From: Minisyncoccota bacterium
GTDB lineage: Bacteria; Patescibacteriota; Minisyncoccia; UBA6257; JAKLIH01
Direction of reading: 5' to 3'
Length of the DNA stretch: 9,243 nt
NCBI GenBank assembly: GCA_028702045.1
Contig: JAQVPP010000019.1
Span: 1-9,243, forward strand
The notes beneath the pieces were generated by a model, which saw only the letters and a program-made list of their open reading frames with translations, was not told where the DNA came from and made no database searches. The translations under genes were made by a program, and so were the position numbers. The first letter of the stretch is position 1. The number at the start of each line of letters is the position of its first letter. Shown here piece after piece: positions 1 to 5,578 of the stretch.

Positions 1-1
1 T

Positions 2-820
2 ATTGAGTTTGAGCATATTGATGGAGTACTTAATTGAGAAAAAGAACTTGATTCTAGAGGAATTAGTGCTTTAGTTAAGGTACAGGATAATGTTTTAAAA
101 GAGAATCCAGAAGTTTTTAAAAGATTATCTGATAAGGGATATGAGATTGCTGGTGGGTATGATGTTGCTCCTTTTTGAGGTATGCCTTATGAAGAACAAT
201 ATACTTATTTGCAAGAAGCACAGGGTTTAGTTAAAGAAGTTACTGGTAAAGATATGAGAGTTTTTGGATCTAGATATTTTGCATATGACGAGAATACTCT
301 AAAGGTTGCCGATAGTTTAGGTATAGAATATATTCTTGCTAGGGGAACCAAAGGAGTAGAGGCAGTAGTATATTCCCCAAATGAATATGATGTAAAAATA
401 ATTTCAGTATCTAATGTTGATTTTGAAAACATGGGGCATGGATCATTGTGTGATTATAGTTTATGAGCTAGAGGAGCTACACATGAAGATTTTTCTTGAA
501 TTTTAAATGAATCAATTAAGCAAAAACCTGAATCAATGATAGTGGTATCCCATGCATATTTGGGTGGGACTAGACAGAACTGGTGAAATATATATGAGGA
601 ATTATTAAATTCAAATAAGATCACATTTTTAGGGTTTGATGATTGAATTAGCCAAGTATCCGTAATAGAGATGGATAATGCTGATATTCCTTTAAATAAA
701 GAAGTAAAGTATGATACACCTACTCCATTTATGCCAATAGAAGATATGGAGCCTGTAGAAGGGATAAAAGATGTAGAGGAAATAGAGGATGGCTGTGAGG
801 GTCAGTCATATTGTTCTTAA
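2..820 (+). CDS. NodB-fold (polysaccharide deacetylase-like) protein, 5' end outside window
   Basis: The 3' part of a gene, 272 codons up to TAA, with no start visible. The pattern is that of the NodB/polysaccharide deacetylase fold: a strand ending IDG (residues 6-8), a GIsALvKVQDN-like strand, NPEVFKRLSDKGYEIAG (about 36-51), EEQYTYLQEAQGLVKEVTGK (64-83), then SRYFAYDENTLKVADSLGIEY. Family members normally have a metal-binding HxxxH after the 'GHEIGNH' strand. Here that place reads GGYDVAPFW, and the usual Asp-Asp is not seen, so metal-dependent deacetylation is doubtful. A late His is kept in VVSHAYLGG (H184). Six in-frame UGA codons (at 35, 176, 464, 497, 584 and 644) read well as Trp, including a UGG-UGA Trp pair. 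The last 40 or so residues form an acidic tail containing two cysteines. The fold is fairly secure; the activity is not. Any signal peptide would lie off the left edge. Confidence 0.72.
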
Positions 821-832
821 ATAGGTTTTTAG

Positions 833-859
833 AAAAAGAATGGGAAACCATTCTTTTTT
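833..859 (+). terminator. Intrinsic terminator with GAAA tetraloop
   Basis: An 11-bp perfect stem (833-843 with 848-858) encloses a GAAA loop (GNRA type) and runs into a T tract. It starts 13 bases after the stop of the deacetylase-like gene and separates it from the next transcription unit. Confidence 0.85.
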
Positions 860-861
860 GT

Positions 862-890
862 TTGCAATTTAAATAAAATTTCTTTAAACT
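862..890 (+). promoter_or_regulatory. Possible upstream promoter P1 of the 963 operon
   Basis: TTGCAA (862-867), a 17-base spacer, then TAAACT (885-890). Initiation would be expected near 897, just before AAGGAG (896-901), the only good Shine-Dalgarno-like string in this region. That string precedes a TTG at 906 opening a 12-codon frame ending in TAA. The -10 is weak, and in DNA this AT-rich the match may be chance. Confidence 0.35.
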
Positions 891-918
891 TAAATAAGGA
901 GATAATTGAATAAAACAG

Positions 919-947
919 TTGCAATTAAAAAAAATATTAGTTAAAAT
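919..947 (+). promoter_or_regulatory. Probable promoter P2 of the 963 operon
   Basis: TTGCAA (919-924), a 17-base spacer, then TAAAAT (942-947). Initiation would fall near 954, giving a leader of about 9 bases before the ATG at 963. The same TTGCAATT start and spacing occur at 862, so the two may be a duplicated pair. Confidence 0.5.
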
Positions 948-962
948 TTATATGTATCGAAA

Positions 963-1370
963 ATGAAAGAAATAAAGAATAAAAATTTATCAGGTAAATA
1001 TTATTGAACTAATCATGTTCAGCTTAAGATGTCTCAGTATGGAGTATCTAAAACAAATGTACTTAATATTTTACGAGACCCTCAGAGAATTGAAGTAGGG
1101 GTGTGTGAAGATACATATGCTGCAATGAAGAAGAAGGATAAAGTTAAGAATCCTTATGAGATATGGGTTATGTATCAGATAATCAACAGAGAGACTAAAG
1201 ATGCTAAAGAAGTATATAAGCTAATTAGTGATAATGAATATGAGATTGTTCTGAAAAATAATTATCAAGTAATTATTATTAGTGCCTGGAAGTATCCAGG
1301 GGTAACTAATATAGAGGACGAGAAGGTTCTTTCTTTAACTTTACAACAAGTATTTAATAATTTAAACTAA
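963..1370 (+). CDS. Small conserved hypothetical protein (YYWTNH family)
   Basis: A 135-residue protein of unknown function. The chosen ATG lies 15 codons before an in-frame UGA (1005-1007). Reading through it gives GKYYWTNHVQLKMSQYGVS, and the Trp sits in what I recall as a conserved opening of short CPR proteins of this type. The next internal ATG (1029) would cut that opening off. Later recognisable stretches are NILRDPQRIEVGV and PYEIWVMYQ. The overall outline (Thr-Asn-His, then a helix with 'YGVS', then a beta strand with 'RIE.G') resembles DUF4258-like proteins, some of which are RelE/toxin-like small folds. That link is weak. There is no signal peptide or membrane segment. No Shine-Dalgarno precedes the ATG. 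It is the first gene of an operon, 15 bases before the next start. Confidence 0.8.
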
Positions 1371-1385
1371 AAATAAATATTTATT

Positions 1386-2063
1386 ATGAAAAATAATTCA
1401 AAAATTATAAAAACATACATTATTTGGTTGATTATTTTGTTAGTTTTATTTGTTTTAAGTGTAGGGTTTAAGGGGATGTTTAATAAAGATATGGGAAACT
1501 GAGACCCTAGAGATATGGATTTAGAAAAATTAGGTTTTGATGAAGAATCTGTTTTATCTGTAGGTAAATATACACAACAAGTTTTTCCATGACAAGATAA
1601 TTACTATATGTTGTTATTTACTAATTTAGAGAGTAAAGAGAAGGCTCAGGTATATGTATATGGTCCTGATGATGAAAATAAAGTTTCTTTGTATGATTTT
1701 AAACCTTTAGGGCTTGACTTTGAGGTAGAAGAGAATCCAATTGTTAGGAACATATTAGATTTAAATGATGATCAAATTGCTGAAATTATTTTAGAATTTA
1801 GCACAGAAGATTTGAAAAAATATATTGTTATTAATTTTGATCCTATTTTGAAAGAAATTAAGTTTCATAAGGCGCCTAATCAAGATGCAAGAGCAATATA
1901 TTTAGACGGAGAAGTAGATGGGAGTGTGTATACATTTAAGATTGATGAAGAGAATGGTATGTACATACAGAGAAAGATGGATAAAGACGAAGGTGCATTT
2001 AAAGATTTTTTCTTAAGACTTGTTCCATTTAGTAGTATGCTTTATTATGATAATTTAGAATAA
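1386..2063 (+). CDS. Membrane-anchored hypothetical protein
   Basis: A 225-residue protein that I do not recognise. Residues 7-28 form one hydrophobic helix (IIKTYIIWLIILLVLFVLSV) after a short basic start, so it is probably a signal anchor with the rest outside the membrane. The remainder is soluble, acidic and strand-rich. Stretches such as YYMLLFTN, YIVINFDP and DGSVYTFKIDEENGMYIQRK could form repeated beta hairpins. No lipobox or catalytic motif is visible. Two in-frame UGA codons, codon 39 (1500-1502) and codon 69 (1590-1592), give NWDPRD and FPWQDN. A standard-code reading would start only at 1608 and lose the membrane anchor. It follows the 963 gene by 15 bases without a Shine-Dalgarno and is closed by a terminator, so the two are probably cotranscribed. 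Confidence 0.82.
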
Positions 2064-2076
2064 AAGAGTTTTTTTG

Positions 2077-2100
2077 AAAATGGGCTAAGCCCATTTTTTT
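2077..2100 (+). terminator. Intrinsic terminator of the 963-2063 operon
   Basis: A 9-bp stem (2077-2085 with 2089-2097) has a GGGC/GCCC core and a TAA loop, and its 3' arm merges into seven T residues. It begins 13 bases after the stop of the membrane-anchored protein. Confidence 0.85.
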
Positions 2101-2106
2101 ATTTAT

Positions 2107-2117
2107 AAAAATATGAT
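2107..2117 (+). promoter_or_regulatory. Probable -10 region of tRNA-Gln
   Basis: AAAAATATGAT ends exactly 16 bases before the tRNA 5' end. The same string lies at the same distance before tRNA-Trp (2343-2353). TATGAT is the likely -10. No -35 is visible at the right spacing, because that place is inside the preceding terminator. Confidence 0.4.
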
Positions 2118-2133
2118 ATATTATATATGTTTA

Positions 2134-2204
2134 TGCGAGATCGTCTAATGGTAGGACTTGGGTTTCTGGAGCCCACTATCTTGGTTCGAGTCCAAGTCTC
2201 GCAG
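2134..2204 (+). tRNA. tRNA-Gln, anticodon CUG
   Basis: A full cloverleaf can be drawn. The acceptor is TGCGAGA/TCTCGCA, with the weak U1-A72 pair typical of bacterial tRNA-Gln, and the discriminator is G (2204). The D stem is GTCT/GGAC, the anticodon loop TTCTGGA gives CUG, and the T stem is CTTGG/CCAAG around TTCGAGT. CCA is not encoded in full: only CA follows the discriminator. This isoacceptor reads CAG, so a UUG isoacceptor for the more common CAA codons should exist elsewhere in the genome. Confidence 0.93.
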
Positions 2205-2265
2205 CAATTTTATTTTTATTTGTGATTTTGTTTAAAAAAAATGATATTATTTAGATATATATAAA

Positions 2266-2326
2266 AAACTAATAAAATAATATAATTAAAAAACGAGATA
2301 GTATATATACTGTTTTTTATTAGTTT
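2266..2326 (+). repeat. Nested inverted repeats between the two tRNA genes
   Basis: The outer arms AAACTAATAAAA (2266-2277) and TTTTATTAGTTT (2315-2326) are perfect 12-base complements. Between them is a second, mutually exclusive pairing: AAAAAAC (2288-2294) with GTTTTTT (2312-2318), enclosing the palindrome AGTATATATACT (2300-2311). The inner structure ends in a T run and could terminate the tRNA-Gln transcript. The sequence is almost pure A/T, so folding energy is low. No coding potential is apparent here. Confidence 0.45.
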
Positions 2327-2353
2327 GTATTTAATTTTTTTAAAAAATATGAT
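2325..2353 (+). promoter_or_regulatory. Promoter of tRNA-Trp(UCA)
   Basis: TTGTAT (2325-2330), a 17-base spacer, then TATGAT (2348-2353), 16 bases before the mature 5' end. The -35 overlaps the right arm of the inverted repeat. Confidence 0.6.
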
Positions 2354-2369
2354 ATTGTTATATATGTAT

Positions 2370-2442
2370 AGGGGTGTAGCTCAATTGGTAGAGCAACGGT
2401 CTTCAAAACCGCAGGTTGTAGGTTCGAGTCCTATCACCCCTG
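2370..2442 (+). tRNA. tRNA-Trp with anticodon UCA (reads UGA and UGG)
   Basis: A cloverleaf with acceptor AGGGGTG/CACCCCT, D stem GCTC/GAGC, anticodon loop CTTCAAA (2401-2407), and T stem GTAGG/CCTAT around TTCGAGT. The A1-U72 pair, G73 discriminator and overall sequence closely follow bacterial tRNA-Trp, e.g. E. coli AGGGGCG acceptor and CTCCAAA loop, with one change that turns the CCA anticodon into UCA (2403-2405). U34 can pair with UGA and, by wobble, UGG. It does not resemble the tRNA-Gly(UCA) of code 25 organisms, nor tRNA-Sec, which is far longer. The top pair of the anticodon stem is an A-C mismatch. CCA is not encoded in full. Confidence 0.95.
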
Positions 2443-2456
2443 CAAATTCTTGATAC

Positions 2457-2480
2457 AAATTAAGATGTTTTAATTTTTTT
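2457..2480 (+). terminator. Weak A/T-only terminator after tRNA-Trp
   Basis: AAATTAA (2457-2463) pairs with TTAATTT (2470-2476) across a six-base loop and is followed by four more T residues, 14 bases after the tRNA end. There is no G-C pair in the stem. Confidence 0.4.
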
Positions 2481-2495
2481 AATAGCTATTTTTAA

Positions 2496-2524
2496 TTTAC
2501 AAAAATTGTTTTTTTATTTATAAT
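2496..2524 (+). promoter_or_regulatory. Promoter of the 2552-4267 operon
   Basis: TTTACA (2496-2501), a 17-base spacer, then consensus TATAAT (2519-2524). Transcription would start near 2531, about 20 bases before the first ATG. Confidence 0.62.
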
Positions 2525-2551
2525 AGATGTGTTGTAAAAATAAAATAGATT

Positions 2552-2914
2552 ATGAATAATGTTGTAGTTTTTATTTGACTGATGTTTGTACACTTTATTG
2601 CTGATTGGGTTTTTCAGACATATGATCAAGCTACTAATAAAATAAAGAGTTGGAAATACTTATTGAGTCATTGTTTAGTTTATACATCATTTTTTATTAT
2701 ACCTTTTTTTATTTTTAAAATAAATTTTTTGTGATTAATTGCTATTTTCTTAGTGCATGTAATTTTAGATAAAAGATCTTTTTTGGTGTGGATAATGAAA
2801 AATATTAAAAAGATTACTTTGGAAAATGTACCAGAGCATTTGTATTATTTACTAATAATAACAATTGATCAAATTTTCCATTTATTATTGTTGTGGATAA
2901 TAGTTGTGATTTAA
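2552..2914 (+). CDS. DUF3307-like integral membrane protein
   Basis: A 120-residue membrane protein. It shows the layout of the DUF3307 family: HFIADWVFQ (14-22) in the first helix, a Lys-rich loop to LLSHCLVY (37-44), a hydrophobic stretch (46-70) ending HVILDKR (69-75), and a final helix opening with TIDQIFHLLLLW (104-115). The conserved His, Asp and Gln residues are all present. The function of this family is not established; a membrane role is all that can be said. UGA codons 9 (2576-2578) and 61 (2732-2734) give Trp inside transmembrane helices. Under the standard code the gene would break into three pieces and escape notice. No Shine-Dalgarno is seen. It is first in a three-gene operon, 18 bases before the glycosylase. 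Confidence 0.75.
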
Positions 2915-2932
2915 TAAAATATATTAATTAAT

Positions 2933-3673
2933 ATGAAAAATAAACAAGACCAGTGTTTAGAGGGATTTGAGCAAAGTAATGAAGATAAGTGAAATATTAC
3001 TGATTTTGATATTACTGTAGGTAAAAGATTGTGAAAAGAGCAACAGTTTGAGATCAATGATGAATCAGATATTTTTAATGTTTTTATTTATTGTTTATTG
3101 TCTGGCGCTGAAAGAGCCATGATAGCCGATAAGTTCTATAGGTTGCTAAAAAGAGAAGATTTTCTAAAACCAGATAAATTATTAAATGTTTTTGAAAAAG
3201 AAGAGCTAGATGAAAAAGAACAAGAAATTAAAACTGCTTTTTTTAAATTGCATTGACCTAATCAAAGAAGAGAAAGGGTTGTTGGGTTTATACAGTGATG
3301 ACAGACAAATGAGGGACAAGAATTTACTAAAGAATTATTAGAGGATATGTTTAATGGCAGGGAAAATGCTGTTCACCTTAGAGATACTGTAGTAGATAGT
3401 GTTTTGGGTTTTTCTTATAAAAGTGCATCTTATTTATTAAATAAGATTGGTTATGACGATGTAATACCTATAGATGTTTGAGAAACTAGATTTTTAAGAG
3501 ATTTGTATTTTCCCGAACTACCTAACCCAGACTATAAGACAGTTAGGGGAATTACTGATAGGAAATTATATTTAAAATGTGAGAATAAGCTAAAAGAAAT
3601 TGCTTTAGATAAAGGATTGAGTACTGGAGAGTTTCACTGTGTTGTATGGGGCAAGTATGCTAAATGAAAATAA
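2933..3673 (+). CDS. Predicted 8-oxoguanine DNA glycosylase/AP lyase (Ogg2-like, HhH-GPD)
   Basis: A 246-residue protein reconstructed by reading seven UGA codons as Trp (residues 20, 34, 108, 122, 123, 183 and 245), including a tandem UGA-UGA at 122-123. The C-terminal half has a helix-hairpin-helix glycosylase signature, LGFSYKSASYLLNKIG (158-173), followed by IPIDVWETRFLRDL. In archaeal-type Ogg2 the corresponding segment carries the catalytic Lys and, 18 residues on, the essential Asp. Here K163 and D181 have that spacing. The ending HCVVWGKYAKWK resembles the family's closing helix. If correct, it excises oxidised guanine and nicks the abasic site through a Lys Schiff base, acting alone on genomic DNA. 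It lies 18 bases after the DUF3307-like gene and 18 before the next one. I am confident it is a gene and moderately confident of the family. The N-terminal 45 residues are unlike anything I recognise. Confidence 0.65.
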
Positions 3674-3691
3674 AAAAGTAAACAAAGCAGT

Positions 3692-4267
3692 ATGGAAAAT
3701 ATATTTTTGATAATGTCAGTTGTTTTTAGTATATGAGGACTTGTTATTGGTGTAAAAAGTATTTTAAAAGGATATTTTAAACCTCAAAGGATGACCAGAC
3801 TTTTATTTTTTTTAATTTTTGTTTTGTTATTTGTTAGTTTATCTGTGCAAGGAGATGTTAATTCTGTATATGTTGCTTTTATTGCTATGATAAGTACTTG
3901 TTTAATTTTTATTTTATCAATAAAAAGAGGTGTTGGGGGAGTATCATTGTTTGATATACTTGTTTTGTTAGGAGCTGTGATAGCTTTGGTTATTTGGATA
4001 GTGTCTAACAGTCCTTTATTTGGGCTTTTGATGACATTAGTTGCATGATCTTTTGCATATATCCCAACTATTATAAAATCATGAAAAGAGCCAGGTACAG
4101 AGGATTGGTTTTTTTATTTAGTATATATATTAGCTAGTGTATTTAGTATATTATCCATACAAGAATATACTCTTGCTAATTTGGTTTTTCCTTTATATTT
4201 AGTTTGTGCTAATAGTATATTGGTTTTTGTAATTATTTTTAGAAAAAGAAATTTTTTTAAAAAATAA
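3692..4267 (+). CDS. Seven-helix conserved membrane protein of unknown function
   Basis: A 191-residue protein with about seven hydrophobic helices (roughly 4-24, 36-53, 58-77, 84-104, 109-128, 139-156 and 160-183) and a basic tail. The first loop reads GYFKPQRMTRLLFFL and the fifth region FAYIPTIIKSWKEPGTEDWFFY. I recall this pattern (a 'KPxRxTR' loop, and 'PTxxK' then 'PxxE.W.FY') from uncharacterised multi-pass proteins in CPR and other bacteria. No transporter or enzyme motif is visible. UGA codons 15 (3734-3736), 119 (4046-4048) and 131 (4082-4084) read as Trp. A standard-code reading would keep only an 85-residue piece starting at the internal Met 34. It is last in the operon with the DUF3307-like protein and the glycosylase. 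Confidence 0.78.
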
Positions 4268-4274
4268 AATATGT

Positions 4275-4303
4275 TTGTCTTTTTTGTAAAAAAACATTAT
4301 AAT
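4275..4303 (+). promoter_or_regulatory. Promoter of the pilin gene
   Basis: TTGTCT (4275-4280), a 17-base spacer, then consensus TATAAT (4298-4303), 30 bases before the pilin ATG. ATGTTT (4271-4276) and AAACAT (4292-4297) are complementary and flank the spacer. They might form a weak hairpin ending the upstream operon. Confidence 0.65.
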
Positions 4304-4333
4304 AAATTTGTTAAAATTTTATAAAAAATAATA

Positions 4334-4639
4334 ATGAAAAGAGGATTTACTTTGGTTGAGTTAATGATTGTTATAGCTGTGCTTGCGATACTTGCATCTA
4401 TTGTTTTGTTCGCACTAAATCCAGCTAAAGTTTTAAATAGATCAAGAGATGGAACAAGGGTTACAGATATACATGCTTTGTATAAGGCAATATTGTTTAT
4501 AGATTCATGATCTACAATTACTGATTATGGTAGTGCGACTACGGTGTATATATCTCTGTCAGATTCTAGCTCAGCTTGCTCTAGTTATTCTTTACCAGCT
4601 TTAGCTGCGGGGTATGGATATGCATTAAGTCTTTATTAG
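4334..4639 (+). CDS. Pilin N-terminal fragment (prepilin signal, helix and start of head)
   Basis: As the DNA stands, this frame yields 101 residues. The start MKRG|FTLVELMIVIAVLA is a classical type III prepilin signal: a short basic leader, Gly before the cleavage site, Phe at +1 and Glu at +5. It is followed by a hydrophobic helix to about residue 29 and ALNPAKVLNRSRDGTRVTDIHAL, the usual CPR pilin stalk. The prepilin peptidase would cut after Gly 4. One UGA (4508-4510) gives Trp 59. Translation stops at TAG inside the pilin head, so this piece alone is unlikely to fold as a finished pilin. There is no Shine-Dalgarno before the ATG. Confidence 0.75.
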
Positions 4640-5574
4640 ATTATCAAAAAACAGATGGTAATGGATGAGTTCCAATAGATTTTTCAGTTTCTTCTGAAAA
4701 TAAATACTTTACTACATTACCAATTGATCCTGTTAATGATGAGAATTATTATTACTCATATTTTCCAGGAGGGAGTTTTGAATTAATTGCTAGGTTAACT
4801 GAATCAAGTGATACATCCTTAAATGATTCTGGTGTTTGGGCTGATAGAGTAGAGTTAAGAACAGTAGGTAGTACTGTTGTTACTCCTTATCTGTCTAAAA
4901 TGACAAAAAGTAGTTGTTTGTCTATTTTGGAAGATAATCCAAGTTCAGAAAGTGGAGTGTATAGTATTAGTCCAGATTTAGATGATAATTCTTATAGTGT
5001 GTATTGTGATATGGAGACAGATAATGGTGGTTGAACATTGGTTGCTTCTACTTATGCAAATACTATGGATGACCAAGCCATTACTACTTATTTTGATGAT
5101 TTGGCAACTTTGTCACCAAGTAGTCATAATAACGGGGTGTGAAGTGGGTTGCGTGGAGTTATGGAAAGTGGAGAAAATCATATACGTTTTTCTTGTAAAA
5201 GAGATGTCAGTAGTTCAGAAATGGATGTTGATTTAGCTTTTTATAATGTTGATTGATATACTGAAATTACTGCTTCTGCTAGTGATGCAAGTGTTTGTTT
5301 TGAAGAAGCAAATGGATCTGGTCAAACTATACCTGTACCAGCCAGGAGAAATTTATTAACTGATAGTTATTTATCAGAAGGTGATCAATATGGTTATGGA
5401 TATTTAGAAGGTGAAGATTCTTGTGGAGATACAGGTGACTTTACTGTTGATTTTGATGATAGGGGAATGGATAATAATCAAAGTGATGGTACTGATTGAG
5501 GAGAAGATGATAGTAGTAAAAAATGTGGAATAACGGCAGGGAGTACAGGAGCTTGGTTTATCTGGGTAAAGTAG
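4585..5574 (+). CDS. Pilin C-terminal fragment with fibrinogen-like YCDxxTDxGGWT domain
   Basis: This frame is open from 4585; the first ATG in it is at 4900, with no Shine-Dalgarno, so it is best read as the continuation of the pilin. It opens with the end of the pilin head (DGNGWVPIDF, then TTLPIDPVND and YYYSYFPGGSFELIARL). Next comes SGVYSISPDLDDNSYSVYCD and METDNGGWTLV, the hallmark of bacterial fibrinogen-like domains, and the protein ends GAWFIWVK, as many of these domains do. Five UGA codons read as Trp (4666, 5032, 5140, 5254 and 5497); the one at 5032 is the Trp of GGW. Cysteines and many Asp residues in 5200-5500 fit a disulfide- and calcium-stabilised fold. The domain family includes sugar-binding lectins, so an adhesive role is inferred. 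Confidence 0.68.
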
Positions 5575-5578
5575 TTTT

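Larger units (their letters stand above)
4334..5574 (+). pseudogene. Minor pilin with fibrinogen-like C-terminal domain, split by a -1 frameshift
   Basis: Joined across the shift, this is one gene of about 410 codons ending TAG at 5572-5574. It has a type IV prepilin N-terminus, a pilin head and a C-terminal YCDxxTDxGGWT (fibrinogen/intelectin-like) domain. The upstream frame stops at TAG 4637-4639; the downstream frame is open from 4585. Homologous pilin heads, as I recall them, read Y-A-C then about ten residues then DG.GW.P. Restoring a second TGCA at 4621-4624 would give GYACIKSLLDYQKTDGNGW, fitting that pattern exactly. This suggests loss of one TGCA repeat unit, a sequencing or assembly slip, or phase variation. 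The codons after the shift are not decayed, so the change is recent or not real. The product would be a surface pilus subunit for attachment. It has its own promoter, and its stop is 4 bp from that of priA on the other strand. Confidence 0.7.

Noticed and set aside
205..432. 75-codon open frame on the minus strand
   Set aside because: It lies inside the deacetylase-like gene, opposite to it, and has no recognisable protein features; the plus-strand frame fits a known fold.
906..944. 12-codon leader gene beginning at TTG 906
   Set aside because: It has a good Shine-Dalgarno, but it is very short, starts at TTG and overlaps a promoter, so it is kept only as a finding and not as a gene.
2370..2442. 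Selenocysteine or suppressor tRNA reading UGA
   Set aside because: tRNA-Sec is much longer, with an extended acceptor and variable arm. This is a standard 73-base tRNA-Trp body, and UGA occurs far too often for selenocysteine.
4271..4297. Intrinsic terminator after the seven-helix membrane protein
   Set aside because: The ATGTTT/AAACAT pairing has a long loop, is A/T-rich and lacks a proper T tail; the region is better explained as the pilin promoter.
4625..4660. Programmed -1 ribosomal frameshift joining the pilin halves
   Set aside because: No X-XXY-YYZ slippery heptamer lies in the frame overlap; the A6 run at 4646-4651 lies after the TAG of the upstream frame. A lost TGCA unit explains the data better.
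4982..5236. 84-codon plus-strand frame, hydrophobic translation
   Set aside because: It is another frame of the fibrinogen-like domain, whose YCD and GGW motifs in the chosen frame are decisive.
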